A stretch of DNA of 64,000 nt from Zhengitettix transpicula (Eukaryota; Arthropoda; Insecta; Orthoptera; Tetrigidae). A program made the position numbers and the translations under genes. The stretch's first letter is position 1, and each line of letters starts with the position of its first letter. The DNA lies in contig CM073593.1 of assembly GCA_037074705.1 (NCBI GenBank), positions 14,265,001 through 14,329,000 of the forward strand, read 5' to 3'. The notes beneath the pieces were generated by a model that worked only from the letters and a program-made list of their open reading frames with translations, had not been told where the DNA came from and did no database searches. Positions 21,181 through 34,685 of this stretch are shown in pieces.

Positions 21181-21189
21181 TTTTTATCA

Positions 21190-21690
21190 CTAGCGCCGGA
21201 ACCCCTACGCTCTCGAAGCACGCCTGAACGGCCGGCGGCTTTAGCATTCTCGTAATCTGTATATATGGCTCGCTCGCGAATATCGCCATCTGAGCGAAAA
21301 CTGTAAAATTACAGGGACTATGGTGCGTGGCGGAGGGGAGAGCAGTCGAGTGTCTTACGTGATGTATGGCGCGTGTGAGCGCGCACGGCAGATCTTTTAT
21401 CCGGGATCAGGATGGCGGCTGATGTTAATTCACCCTCTGCACCGTGGCTAATGATATTAATGTTGTGCTCTCATCGAGCCGTCATTGAGCGATGCTCGTA
21501 GAATCGAGGTGCATTTGGCTGTGACGAGAAGGCTGCTAGTTTGCTTAACCCCCTACTGAATAATTTAGCCCATCGCGGTGTTCAGGGAATGCGCTAAATG
21601 GTACGTGTTATAGATGGACTGCGGGATAATCAGACAGCAATGCATGAGCGATCATCCGAAAGTAAAATTCGCTCAGATACTTTCGGGATC
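21190..21690. other. GC-rich island, candidate conserved noncoding element
   Basis: It is among the strongest compositional contrasts in the window, with many CpG (about 21190-21400). It is followed by homeodomain-type TAAT words ('gctaatgatattaatg', 21445-21460) in a mixed-composition setting. No coding frame of note. Confidence 0.35.
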
Positions 21691-21892
21691 GGAGAACCAA
21701 AGTAAGTTGGTGTCCACTTTAGACTTTCACAAGTAGATTTCCAATACTAAACTAAAAACCTAACCTCCTTTCCACGTATTGCGGTATACGTCACTTTGAG
21801 GCTTAATCATTTCCACGCAGCAAACAATAATTCCCAGAAAAAAAATTGGATTCCTAAACAAAATAGAAGAAAGAAATCTTAAACTAATTTTT

Positions 21893-22125
21893 TTTGGGGA
21901 GGGGCAGTAGTGACGGGATACATGAGGATAATCCACGTGGTGGAAACTCACCATTCATACTATAGGAAGGGATTGCAAAAAGGGTATGAGAAAGGTAGCC
22001 AAGTTTTAACTGAGGCCCTCAGTCTATAGTTTAAGGATCGTACCCGGCATTCACCTAAAAGTCATACTGAACAAACCATAGAAAACCTGAATCAGATAAG
22101 CCGAGCACTTGAGTACTTATAAATT
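21893..22125 (-). repeat. Hairpin-headed retroposon, old diverged 3' fragment
   Basis: The minus-strand 3' end 'ctcatgtatcccgtcactac' and tail (seen as T then G runs at 21890-21905) match 10970-11012. Next come 'aatcccttcctatagtatg' and 'ggctacctttctcat', then the 'gaatgccgggtacgatcctt' region. Divergence is much higher than in the copies at 58-61 kb, so the family has been active over a long time. Confidence 0.7.
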
Positions 22126-22166
22126 TAATTTTAAACAAAAGCTTCATTTTTTCAAATTATTTACTA

Positions 22167-22620
22167 CTAGCTGGGTGCATGGCATTGCCCGCGTTGTCAT
22201 AATTACACTCAGCGACATCCGTAACACCAGATTTGACTCGAATCTTGGTTGCTTTTACCTTATTTTAATGTAACCACTCCACTCCCACCCCTAAGGGTGA
22301 TCCCTTCCCATGCCAAAAGCGGTTTAAATTATACTTTTCTCAGCTTTTTCAACATTTTCATATAAGCCGAGCTATGTGGGAATGAATGGTGGAGTTGAAA
22401 ATATGAATCGAACATTGGCTACGAAAACATCTCTTTGACCCCGAAAAGTATTTATACGACGAAAGTATCGGCCGTTTGAGCATGATTGAAAATTTCCACT
22501 CCCGTCCATCCCCTCCTCTGAGGGTGATAGACGTGTCTTACCCCTACAGTGTTTGTTTCAGATTCGAAAAGGTGTGTGTGTGGAACATACATACACACAA
22601 ACCCACTATTTTACTTATTA
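22167..22620 (+). repeat. RTE-like LINE 3' UTR copy
   Basis: It opens 'actagctgggtgcatggcat', as at 5344, and carries the same modules ('agatttgactcgaatcttgg', 'aagtatttatacgacgaaag'). It ends near the 'gtgtgtgtgtggaacataca' stretch. It includes an about 80-bp piece (22340-22425) also present at 23246-23335. Confidence 0.65.
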
Positions 22621-23109
22621 GATTTTTGTTATATGAGCATTTTATGGTCAACTGAACAACCATAGGAGAGTGTGCTGATTAAATCACTCACTATTCACCA
22701 ATTTCCCTGCTGATCTTGTCACAAAGAAAAGATTTGTTGGGTAATCTGTCGTCGAAAGGGAATTCCCCTCTAGCCAAACATGCAGGTAGGAAACAAATTC
22801 ACACTTTGTTGACCTACAAAGGGCCGGGAGAGCAGCGCCGTAATCCCATCCACTGTGAACTATAATGGATAAGCAGTATCGAATGTCTATCGGTAATCTT
22901 AGATCTCCCTGTCGGCAGCTTGTTTGGCGTGACACTGCTCACCAAGCCACTTCCATTCCCCACAAACTTGTGCAGATGCAATTGCTCAGCTTTCCTACAC
23001 GTTATTTATTTTCTCTTTTTCTTTTGAAGATTTTTTTTTACCGCCCATATTTTCCACAGCAGCGGGATTCTTTTCCTTCTGAAGATCTTCAGTGATACGC
23101 ACATACGTA

Positions 23110-23340
23110 GATATATTTATATTTTATATGGCCTGGTGCCACATTCTTAAAAGGGATACGACGTCCCCTCTTCTTCTGAGGAAAGAATTGTGTGTGTCAC
23201 GCAAGGGAAATATTGAATCCAAGTTTGCTCTCCTCTCAAGCTTTCCATGTGGCCGCTTTTTCAATATTTTAATACAAGCCGAAGTATGTGGGAGAGAATG
23301 GTGGAGTTGAAAAGTCGGAATCAAACTTCGGCTACGATTT
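23110..23340 (+). repeat. Fragment sharing a module with the repeat at 22167
   Basis: 'ctttttcaatattttaatac', 'aagccgaagtatgtgggaga' and 'gaatggtggagttgaaaa' repeat the order of 22350-22410 with about 15% change. Frames here are chance. Confidence 0.5.
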
Positions 23341-25060
23341 GAGGTTGTATTGCATGCCTTTCATTCTCGAAACATTTATGTATGTTTACGTCATAACTCC
23401 ACGATTGTAATTTCACTCGAAATATTTTCATTTCACTGTTTTATTAAATACATTTAGACTTGTTAATTAACTGTATGATTTTTGTTTGCCTGAAAGTGAT
23501 AAATTTTGCATTCGTAAATGTGGTGTGAATCGGAAAATTTCTAACGTTTCGTGGTTCAATTCAAATACATTCCGTTTCAATGCAAAATTTTCACTTGGAT
23601 AACTTTAGTGGCCCCTGTTGCCGCATTATTGGTAAATTTTATTAATGTTGTGAGTTATTTTTCACAACTTGCGTCTGAATCAATGAATTCTTCATTTATT
23701 TCTCAACACCTTTTTTTCTATAATATAATTGAGGAGATCTGTTCCGTTATTTATATGGAAATCGGGAGACAAATAACTTAAAATTATTATTATAATATTA
23801 ATAGTAGCTCATGACAACTGAGTTGAAGTTTAAGACTCCGTCTCAGGGATTACCATAGTCCTGATTCCAATTATTGTGTCAGTTCTCGCCGTGGTAGGGC
23901 CTTCGTAACGGAGCCTACGTTGTGTCCGTGGAACAGAAAAGCAAACTTGAGGTTCTTGGACATTGCATTAGTTACCCTTTCAAATGAGACATTTTCACCA
24001 ACTATACTTACAAGTCTCTGGAGGCAATGGCGTGACCCCGAGGCCTCTCTTTCTGTCAGTGAACCCTGGTCGGTACTTACGTCCCTGAGGAATCACCCAC
24101 CCTTATTGTGATCGAACAAGGCAAGTTGTCACCCCCCTACAGTGCTAGCGAGAAGTTACGTCGCTGATGAACGCTGAGATAGCGGGAACGGGGAAGGAAT
24201 GTCGGTGTTTAGAGCTTGTCTATTTCTTCTGCCTTGTTTATAGATTACTAAGACTTAGATTCGCATCAGAGTCTGCAGAAATTGTATTTTAAAAAAAATA
24301 TTGTTATGGGAGTGATACTTATTCCATTGGAAGTGGTACAAACTGAACGAATTATTAAAAATCAACTACCAGAAATGCACACGCAAGAATTACTAATTTT
24401 TAATTCTTAAATTTCCACCATTTTTCAGAATTACTTTAGATACACAAAACTGAAAATAATATATCTTCAATTAAACCTGAAATAGATCAGAAATCCCGTA
24501 AGATCATGCGTTGTCTACTATTAACTACTACCTCATTTAATAAAGTCGCAATACGGCTGAAGATAGAATTTATCACACAATTTAACCAAAAATGATTTAA
24601 CAATTTCATTGCGAAATTTCAAGAACAGCGAAATAAACAGACATAATAGTGCTGATACATTTTCAGGAAGGAAATACGTAGCGATCTGAACCATGAATTT
24701 GAATCCGTTCATCGTACAACGTTTTTTCATTGGTGAAAAATGTTCCTCTCAAATCGTAACGAAACCATAAATCACGCCAGAGTGCTATGTAAGTGATGCT
24801 AGTAAAGTGCGTTAATGACTTGCGAAAAATATGAATGTAAAATTAATGTATTCAAGACGATGAGAGCATTCGCTCTCTTTTTTTTCGGTTGTTTTATTTC
24901 AATCCAATAGACTTGTTTCCTTCCTCTGCCCGGAGGGGAAAAAATGTATATATTAAAAGGGGTCTGTATATAAGAATGCATTTTTTTTTCCAGTTAATGA
25001 TAGATTGCTCCTGAAAGACAAATAGCTCAAAGTTCTTGATTAATTATAGCGGCGATAAAA
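23341..25060. other. Unassigned DNA; mixed block at 23870-24240
   Basis: AT-rich except for a mixed-composition block at 23870-24240. The short hydrophobic frame at 23551-23781 has no support as a gene. Confidence 0.4.
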
Positions 25061-25069
25061 ATATGCGAG

Positions 25070-25650
25070 GGGGAGAAAATAGGAGCAAAGTCTGGTGAGT
25101 GAGATCAGGGGAAGTTGAGGGTCTCAGATCACAAACAAAGGCTTTTCACATTATTAATCGCATCATCAACGTCAATGAAGTGAAAGAGGGTCGCTGCTGA
25201 CTATTTTCATCACTAGACTACGGGATCGCAGGAGGTTATGCGCAGCCTTTGTGTATTGCTCTTATTTATCAGAGCCCTTTCACGGAAAAGTCGATAAAAT
25301 CTGGGTTCTGGTGTTCGGGACAAATGCTGGGTCTTTTGAAGCGGCCATCGCGCCGGCCTTTAGTTGTGCTCACTTTCACCACGGCTGTAGACACACGCTC
25401 CCCCTTCTTCACCAACCGACATTATGAAGGCGAGCGCTCAGCAAGGAAGGTATATTGATAGAAGAAAAGACGGCGAATATTGGGGAGATAGGGAAGCGCT
25501 CAGTAGGGCTTTGTGAAGGGAAAGTGAGGCGAGATTAGCGTCTCACCTCGAATACATTAGGCCTCGCGGTGTTATCCTGCTCCTATTCATTGCTTCCTCC
25601 GACGTACTCCATCACCTCTTGTCGATGGATCCACTTATAATCTTGCTCGT
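25070..25650. other. GC-richer island, candidate conserved noncoding element
   Basis: Contains 'aacaaaggc' (Sox/HMG-type, about 25133), 'attattaatcgcatc' (25152-25166) and a CpG-richer part (25330-25560). No coding frame is recognised. Confidence 0.3.
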
Positions 25651-25744
25651 TCCCAGAGATGTAACGCGATTTTAAAATTTCTATTTTTTATACTAGACAA
25701 AATTGTCTACCATTGATATGAAATCAGTTTCCATAGGACTTCTG

Positions 25745-25865
25745 GAAGAACTGTGTCGCTTCTGGGTCCCGCGTCTTTCCCAATCAACTGACGAATAGGA
25801 CAAGGATCCCAGAAACGTGTGGTATTTACATCATCACTTAATTTTGTCTGTATTGGGCTACGTCA
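25745..25865 (+). repeat. MITE family A, right part
   Basis: The text 'aggacaaggatcccagaaac', 'gtgtggtattta' and 'catcatcacttaattttgtc' matches the right arms of the elements at 62030-62250 and 44330-44440. The left arm is weak or lost. Confidence 0.6.
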
Positions 25866-26929
25866 TATAATTAAAAATTAAATATATTATAGCACTCCTT
25901 TACTTGCCAGTTAGCCCGTTGTAAACTCTCACACCTAGGTTAACCACGTAGTAATAAAAACAAATTAGGAACGTTTGTATTTTATGTACATTAGTAAGAC
26001 TACAAGTAATATTACAAGAACGGGTTTGATTGATTTATATGCTGTATACGTTGCTTCTGCTCCTGTCGGAGAATATTTTTCAGCATATCATCGTACGTAA
26101 ACCTCGCTAATGTTGATCGTCGTTCTAAATTAGATACACCAATAAAAATTATTAAAAATAATCGATTTTATAATCCACGAAATCTTTTTTTTCCAATAAT
26201 ATCCAAATATCGTCAAAAATATCAGCTCACAAAAAAAAACCAACGGTTAAACGCATTGATGCAATACATCTTGCTATTATACAGTTTTTGCTTCGCCACT
26301 ACAGTATTAAAATTTTACCCGTATGATAAGCTGTAGAAGTATGCTTATCATGCCTTTATTGAGGCCTAGAAAGTATAAACTTTTAGCGTATATAGTACTT
26401 GTATGGCGTGACAATTGAGAAAAATTCATTCTGAGATGATTTAACATTGTATTAAAAAAGTTATTAAACATACGCCAGAGCCTGGACTCTTTCCAAGTAA
26501 ACAGAGATAACAGACAAATCGAAGCTGATTTCGGTCTCGGTGTCAACAGCTGTGGTCCAGAGTTATCTTCACCAAACGAGACTCTCAGGCACCATCATGA
26601 AGCTATCTCCATCTCGTACAGGATTATCATTCTTGACTATTGTAGGTAGATTGGCATAAATTAATTAATTTAACTGCGCGATTAAGTTATTCATTTGCAC
26701 CTCAAAGCGAAGCAGTTTCTATACATATCTCTGTTTACCAAACCCTAGCCATAAACGTAAGGTGTTATAAGAAGTGCTGGAATTATATGGCGCATCTGAA
26801 ATTGGTGTACGGTACGGAAAAATTTGGCCACCCCTGCTCTACAGACACTGTAAAGGCACAAGCACAAGCGCATATTTTTGTCTGTAATCAGAGACAGCAA
26901 GAACTTCAGAAAAATATTCCGTTCGCCTT

Positions 26930-27675
26930 GTGTTGAAATTTTGACTATCGTTACCGAGGAAATAAAAATAACGCAAAAGCAACCGAAATTCGAGTCAAAT
27001 CCGGGGTTATAAATGTTGCTGAAGTTGTTTATGCCAATCTAGGCTAACGCAGGGGTGGGCGGCGTTGGAGAGGCTAGGCGGGAGGTGTCCGAGTTGAAAT
27101 TTTCAACATATTAAACGGCCTATATTTGCGTGGAATAAATACTTCTCGGGGTCGATGACATTGATAGCTTTTCTACCGATGTTGTGTGTATCAAATTTAA
27201 CCCCTTTCAAAAACGGTACGGGAGCACGCTTATGAGTGGTGGTGGTGGAGAGTTAAAAGAAAATAACGCGAAAACATCCGAGATTCGAGTCAAATCGTGT
27301 TTATGGGTGTCGCTGAGTTTATTTATAACAGTCTGGCCAAATCGCTGGCGTGGAATATGGTGGGAGGGGCTTGGCGAAGGCGGACAGTTTAGAATATGTT
27401 AACTGGCCGATATTTGCGTCGAATAATTATTTTTCGGCGTCAATGAAATTTATAATATTTTTTACACATCTTTGTTTAATTTCAACCCCTAACGCATCGG
27501 AGGGGAGTACGTTTAGGTGTGGGGATTGGTGGTGCGTTTCATAAAAATAACGCGAATACGGCAGAGATTTGAGTCAAATCCGGGGATATGGATGTTGCTG
27601 AGTATAATTACGTTAATAAACTTGGGGTTATGTATATATGACAACCAGGGCAATGCCGCGCATCCAGCTAGTTTT
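26930..27675 (-). repeat. RTE-like LINE 3' UTR with three tandem modules of about 290 bp
   Basis: The right end reads, on the minus strand, 'actagctggatgcgcggca', the standard opening. The module boundary phrase 'gattcgagtcaaatc' or 'gatttgagtcaaatcc' occurs at about 26989, 27284 and 27567, spacing 295 and 283. Each is followed by 'gttgctga' or 'gtcgctgag'. The frames at 27184-27711 are by-products. Confidence 0.75.
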
Positions 27676-27859
27676 AAAATAAAACAGAGAAATTCGCTTG
27701 CCACAAAATGACGTCACTAGTAATCAATCTGTCATTTCTCCAAAACCTTGAGTCATCTGTTTGTAAATCAGTTTTGTTACACAAAGTTGGTTGAAGACCC
27801 AGTTTGAAGCTCGGTCAGATGATCAGTCTATTCGTAATGTTTGATGACGCGGCAGTGGT

Positions 27860-28345
27860 GTATTTTTGAGTGAGTGGTTTCCTCGTTTAGCCACCACGGG
27901 AGCACGCCATTACTTACTAATGCCAGGCCGTCGCCGAGCCGCGTTGGTGGGTGTGAAGTGGTCAGACCCGGGCTTAGAGCCGGCGATCAGCCAACCAGCG
28001 CCCTCCACAGCGCGAGGCGCACCATGCATTTTTCATCGCGGCCGCTTAACATAATCAACGCGCCCTAACTAGTTTACGAAACCTTAAATTAACCAGATGA
28101 ATTTGCATATGTCGGAGTGTAATCCGGATTCAATTAAGGCGCGAAGCGTCGGTGTAATTACCATCCGCTGTGGCGCGAGAAACCGGATCATTCGAGTGTC
28201 GAAAATTGCGTAATTGGCTGTGTTTTCTTCTTCCTCTGCCTTTGTCTTGGTCAAATTAATTACAACAGCTATTATTACCTTCAACTTTAATGAGAAAGCA
28301 TTCACCACAAGAATTTGGAATGAGAAGAATGGATTGCAGATCACG
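27860..28345. other. CpG-rich island followed by homeodomain/POU-type words
   Basis: 27880-28050 is strongly CpG-rich. The next 280 bases hold ATTTGCATAT (28101-28110), 'taatccggatt' (28120-28130, an inverted Otx/Bicoid-type word), 'cgtaattgg' and 'caaattaattac'. This mixture resembles a developmental enhancer. No coding frame is recognised. Confidence 0.35.
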
Positions 28346-28349
28346 AGGT

Positions 28350-30780
28350 CGCCATTACCATAAATTTAGAAATTTTGTGCGAAAAGTCTTAAAATGTCTT
28401 TTAATGTCAATATATTTGATTAATTTAACTCTTAAGTAGATGTTGCTCGTAGATATTTTGGTTTCATGCAGACATCAAATCTTATAAATTATCTCACGTT
28501 CAATAATATACATTATTCATCACTGCGTTATTCGTAAATTCGTATTGCTGACTTTAAATAGGACTATTTTTTTAAATATATAGATAATAATAATAATAAC
28601 CGTATAGTCTCCATATGAATTACTGTTTATTATTCCCGAAACTTTCGACAATATACCACTATATTATTATAAATATACTTCAGCTACCTGTCTTCCGAGA
28701 AGATTTATTCACGGAGTATCTATTTTTTTCCTCAAAAATGTTAATTATTTTGGTTAAATAATTAATTAAAATATATTTTTTGCGCTCTGTTGTTGGCTGC
28801 AAGCCTAGTGCCGTCGCGTGCAAGTAAATATTGGCATACACGTCCTAAAATATTTTACAGTCGTGGCAAGAATGATAACAATTGCAAAGTGTACATTCAA
28901 AATGATTTTTTAAAACACGTCTTACAGTTGTAACAACTATAAATATTTCGTAGTTAATTTTTTGCTTCATCACATTATTAATATGTATAGGTATTCGCTA
29001 AGTTTAATAGTACGATAAATTTCCAAAATAATTGAAAACAATTTTTTTTTCCAACCTTTAAAATAAATCGCTGGGGGTTTCTCGTGTAGCTCTTCGTTAA
29101 ATGCTGGGAATCTATGGGAAATTTTGATGTACCCAAATTCGCCATGGTTGAGCCTCAATCGGCGTTCTTCGCTTTCCAGGTACTAGCATACGTTCTACAT
29201 CTTTTTTAGCCTTTTATTATTTTCCTCCATTTTGCGCCCTGTTTTCATCTTAACTGATCTACGGGAAAACTGCCCCGAGAAAAGTGCGAGTAGGACCCAG
29301 TTCACATAAAATATATAATTTTTAGGGAACCCGCGTTATGAACGAGACGAGAGTTCACTAGACGGTGAAAGCAGCACATTGGCGTCGGATGACGGTGTCT
29401 CCGTTGCTCACGTACCTTCCTAACCCTGTTGTAATGATTTTACGTTAGTTTTCTTTTATGTGGCTTAATAGTGAAGCAACGCGGCTGGGACAGCGGAATT
29501 CACGTGCCACGAATAAGCAGATTCTTCAACTCAATAAACAGTACCGTATGTCATAAAAACCTTAAATAATCCACAGTACGAATAATATTTATTTATGGTA
29601 CACTTTTCTTACGCTATTATCGATAATTTTACTGTTCCTACGTAATCTCTTTAACGCGAGGCTTTGGAATCGTGTTACGTTAGTTGAAACTCGAGCATCT
29701 ACAGAGATGCTTTACCGCTCACGATATATCGATTAATACTTGAGATGAGCGCATTGCAAGGTGTTAATTTAGATAGCAATCTTAATTCGTAGCAAGAATT
29801 GTATACATAATGATGAAGATACACTAATAAAAATGACCGAAACGTTGTGCTTCAGCCCAATATATCAAAATAAAATATTTAATTAAGAAATTACAATATC
29901 GTCATAGACAAAGGCGACGTTTACTTCAATTTTTTGGAGTATTCGTTTGAATGCAGCCCAGAAATATATATTTTTTAATTTATTTCAATTTTGGTTTTTA
30001 TTTATGAATGGTGAAGCAGTAATTGCCAAAAATTGGACGCAAATTTTATATTTTCATGGTCTGATAAATAATACGCGACGAGTTGCTATTTTAAGGACGG
30101 AAATTTAGACTTAATCAGAACTCTCTAGAGAATATAGGGTAGTGTAGTGAATTGTATTGAAGTGAAGTGATAGTGCTTCGTTAATTAAACAGACTCAAAT
30201 AAACTAAAGTAAAATGGTTACATTTATTGTCTCCTTAGATAGTTAAATAGTTAGTTAATTTCTATTTTCATATATATTTCCAGTGTTCTCCATTTCACGA
30301 TATTAATTTTTTCATTAACTTTTTCAAAATAAAATTGTGGTGTGTAGGTCAGAAAATAACGTGGTTACGACGACAGTTGATTTATTTCTTAACGGCGACA
30401 CTAAATCAGCAATCTTACGGCACATTAACAGACGTGATGGATCTATAAATGAATAAGTAACAAGAACAAGCATTCAGCAAAATCTTTAGGGATAGTGTTA
30501 ATTATAATAGAAGTAATTCCTTCGTTTTATGTGAAGTAGAAATTAGTTTTGCTATAATACTTTTGGATCTTTAGTATTGGTAAGTCAAATTGTATAACGT
30601 ATTTACAACGAATTGTTGTCTACCTTTAAATCAGTAGTCGTTAATTTGATTGACGTTTCCCGACATTTGCTTCCTCACTGACATGTTCATATGCTTTTCT
30701 TGAATGTATATTTGCAATTTAATTTGACCGAAATTGAGTGTAATTTCCTATAGAAGTCGTCAAATCAATACTAGCCCTTT
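28350..30780. other. AT-rich stretch, nothing recognised
   Basis: AT-rich with short A/T and ATA runs (28585-28600). No repeat family or gene was identified. Confidence 0.5.
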
Positions 30781-30784
30781 GCTG

Positions 30785-31430
30785 ACGTTACGTTGACTTT
30801 CCGATGCGCGCGGAAGTGAAAAGACTGGTTCAGCAAGCCATTTTCGTGTCGAGTAAACATAACCGCCGTCACTGTCGTAGAGAATGGGTTGTGGGGAAAG
30901 GGGGGAAGTTAAGTGCTGAAGAATTTAAAAGCGACCAAAGCCAACAAAAAATTAACCCTGCGAGAAAGGCGTGACCACCCCTAATACCAGACTCCCCTTG
31001 AAGCACGGAAGTGGTCCGTGCCCTTTTCCCTCAGCTGGAGCAAAAACCCAAAGAGGAGAGACGAAGGTGGCGCCGCGCCGTGGCGGCGATTTAATGAGCA
31101 ACGCGGCGTGGCGTTGCGTTGAGACGATATTCGATCGGGCGGGCGCCTTGAGAGGGCGCAAGCTAAAGAAAACATCCATTGAGCGACACCCCCCCCCTCC
31201 CCCTGATCTGGTCCACCAGGGGCATGTTACAATTCAGACTGACTGTCTTTGTCGCTTGCCCTGATCCTCCTCTACCCGCTTGCAGCGTCGTCTTTTGTAC
31301 GACAAACTAGTCCCGCCCTTTCTCCAGCTATATCTGGTTGTTGCCCCCCTGTTTTGTATTGTTGCCTGAGGAATTCTGGGTCCCGTATTCTCGGGTTTCA
31401 AGGTCTCCAGACCCTTCCGAGACACCGTGG
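30785..31430. other. GC-rich island
   Basis: A sharp rise in GC and CpG, strongest at 31040-31160 ('ggcgccgcgccgtggcggcg', 31069-31088). Open frames on both strands (30952-31264 and 31249-31632) reflect composition and do not resemble a protein family. It could be a promoter-type CpG-rich block or a conserved noncoding element. Confidence 0.35.
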
Positions 31431-31639
31431 CATCGGTTTAACTATTCTAACGCTTTCCAAATATAATAGCCCAGTAGCTATATCCAAGAAAAGGCCTCCG
31501 CGAGAAAAAAGGTCCGGTATGTTTTTAAATTTATTTGTTGTATCCTTTAGCGAAAAACTAAGTTTTCCAATTCAAACGGCCTCAAAAAAGTTTCTGTGGC
31601 TTAAAAACTACGAAATTTTTCACCTCTTTTAAGTTTTTT

Positions 31640-34600
31640 GCTAATAGCATAACTATGAAGCATTCTATCAAAAATAATGTTCAGTAATCAATTGTATAAC
31701 ATAAAATTCTGCATCGAATGGTATATTCTATTACGAAATTCGGTCGAAAGAAGTGGTAGAAATCGTTAGTGAAATTTACGATATTTTATGTCATTTTCGA
31801 AGAGAATGCAGTGTGTTATATTTCTAGTGCTGATATCTCCAAAATGGTTGGCAGTAAACTAATTTGTCACATAATAAATGTTTTACAGAATTTAATTCTA
31901 TTTCCAACGCATGGTCTCATTTTAAAAATATATTGAGAACGGCCGAATATAAACCAAATTTTCTGGCTGCATACCGTTAATATTAAGGCGCTGAGGATAG
32001 AAGTGACGATTACCGACGTGAAGGTGAAACTTATATTTTTCAGATGGTATAAAAATGTTTTAAGTGTATTGCTTTTCGAACAGAAAGAAAGAGTATCTGT
32101 ATATTTTTGCAAAGAAGAAAGAATAGCAATCGGAACTGGGGACTTGATATAACGAATAAAACTTCCAAACAATAGCCTACACAACCTTTGACCTCAAAAT
32201 TCCAAAGAAAAAAAAACAAAAAAATTATGGAAAAAATAAATTTGATTGCCCTGTCATACTCGTAACAATGTGACAAATATTGTGTTGGTACCTGAATGGC
32301 AAGGTAGTGCGAAATAAACTCGATTAGAATAGGCGAACGTAACTTATGGTATTCTCTAAAAGAACATTTACAACTACGTAAACATCACCTCTAATAGATA
32401 CAGTTGTTTATTAAACTACTATTGTAAACACAGCTATTAACATGAGAATTGTAAATTTAAGTTAAATGTAAAACAAACTCAAATATAATAAAAATTATGG
32501 AAATTAATGTAAATATTCAGTGAAATTAATTAACTGGAAAGTAAACACGTAATTTAAATCTTTTTAATATTCAGAATATCAACATTGGAGCTTGGTTTCG
32601 TGGAACGATTTATGATAAATGACAGATGTAATACGTAGGCCCTATAAAAATAATCAACATTTAACGCAATCGGATAAAAACTATAGAATTTTGCAGATGC
32701 AAGAATAACAAAAAAGGCGAAATATTCATAAAAGTTCGTGTTGATAGGCAAAAAAGTATACGTTTGAAAAATAAAACACGCTTTAACGTTACTTAATGAA
32801 TTAAAAAATTTTGAATTTATTTCACGAATCGGTACTTTATAGAAAAAACATCGTATTTAAAAAACACGACAATATTCGAGAAGACAATAATCGGTCTGAT
32901 TGTTATTACCAATTACGCTACTTATAATTACATAATACTGATTTTTTAGAGCAGCCTTGGCAACTTATTTTTATAACCTATTACTATGGTACATAATTTC
33001 TCATTCAATATTCATACCTTGCCTGTCCATATTGTAACATGTAATTGATGTGGTACTACTCGTAAATCATATTTACTTACATACACCTTAAATTTGATAC
33101 TTTTACTTCATAAAGATATATTTAATGGGGTTTATTAAACTACAGCTTAACGTTTTTACATTGTAACAGTAAAAAACTACCGGCTTTTATAAACGTTTCA
33201 ACCATTGTGATAAGTGACTGCTTGCTTCAGTCCCGATATTTTCTGTATTTCGTATACATTTAAAATTTATTTTTGCAATATTTGTCGGACACACAAAATT
33301 AACATATATATTAGTATGCTGGGCTATATTTCGAAAATATTTGTTTTTACGAAATGAAATACCGGAATAAATTGCCATGGTGGTTCAATGTAATAGAAGT
33401 CCTTACGTGAGTCGTAGAGAAAGAAATTCACCGTATATGTTAAAAACGTATTTGTCTTATTCTTCCTTTCTGGTCATATCTTCTTATTCATACTATTATA
33501 TATTTTCCATTATTTCACAGTTAAAATTAGACCATTTAAGGACGATACACGAACTCTATTAACAATCACCAGCAACATATTTGTCATGCAAATGTCCATA
33601 ATCGGTCTATTCATTTGATTATCTCATATTTCAGTAATGCTTTAATTGCAATTGATTTACCAGAAAATTAATTAATAATTTCTCTATTAGATTAATGTTC
33701 ATAGTGCAAAACTGAAATTATTCCGAACAATTTACGTCAATATCGTGCAATAGCTACTGCTAATATTATAATACATCAGGGTGAAATCGGATGGAATCAT
33801 TTATGCTTATGCTTGTCAAACAAATTTAACATTTTTTAAAATATGTGAAATAGAATTTACAAGCTATTCATACATAAAAATCTTGTTATAAAACGAACAT
33901 TTTATAACAAGAATATATCTCTCAACATTCTTGACATTACGCTATATAAGAAACACAATGTGTGGGAAATAATATATTGTGAGTTCTTATGTTAAGAGAT
34001 TCTGATCCCTTCAACTAATTACATATCGGTGACAGATATAGTCAAACATTGTGATCATTACTATTTTTATTCTTCAAGATTATTTTTTAAATTATGAGTG
34101 ATATTTATTATATTATGTTAATATTCCTACCCAAATGGTTTTTACAGTTGCCTTTTCTTTTAAAAAAATATTTATCATATTTATTAAAGTCCGTTTAGTT
34201 AATAATTGAATAATTGAGAATATGGTCTTATACAGACAGAAAAAAGTAAAAATAATGAAACCTTAGAAACACAACGTATCATCTAAAATTGCAGAACTGT
34301 TCGAGGAGTCACATTAGAACGTCTGCAAAGTAAGATGTTTCGATTTTTTCTAAGTTTAAATAATATTTACTTTGTTATGTCTATATATGAACAATAATCT
34401 CAATAGTTTATAATTATTTTTTTTCAGCAATTTGTCACAAGGATCTATTGTAATAAAACATATATAAGACTTACACACTTACATCGGATTACTATTAGTA
34501 ATGTGCATAATAATTCATTTTCTGAGGCTATACCTTTTAAATATAACACTAAAATTTAATTTTTTAAAAGGACGAACCAATGAAGTATTTATTCAAGTGC

Positions 34601-34680
34601 TTCATTAGTTAACGTATGTTAACATTATTAACAATTTTAATAATATGATTTATTTTTAAATAAATGTTAAGAACGCCGTC
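31640..34680. other. AT-rich desert with one perfect small hairpin
   Basis: The long stretch is AT-rich without a gene. At 33881-33912 'tcttgttataaaa' and 'ttttataacaaga' form a perfect 13-bp stem around a 6-base loop (cgaaca). Confidence 0.5.
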
Positions 34681-34685
34681 CTATT

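Noticed and set aside
27184..27711. Overlapping plus- and minus-strand open frames
   Set aside because: They fall in the tandem modules of an RTE-like tail.
31249..31632. 127-codon plus-strand open frame
   Set aside because: It starts at a non-ATG codon in the GC-rich block and runs into AT-rich DNA, with no family resemblance.
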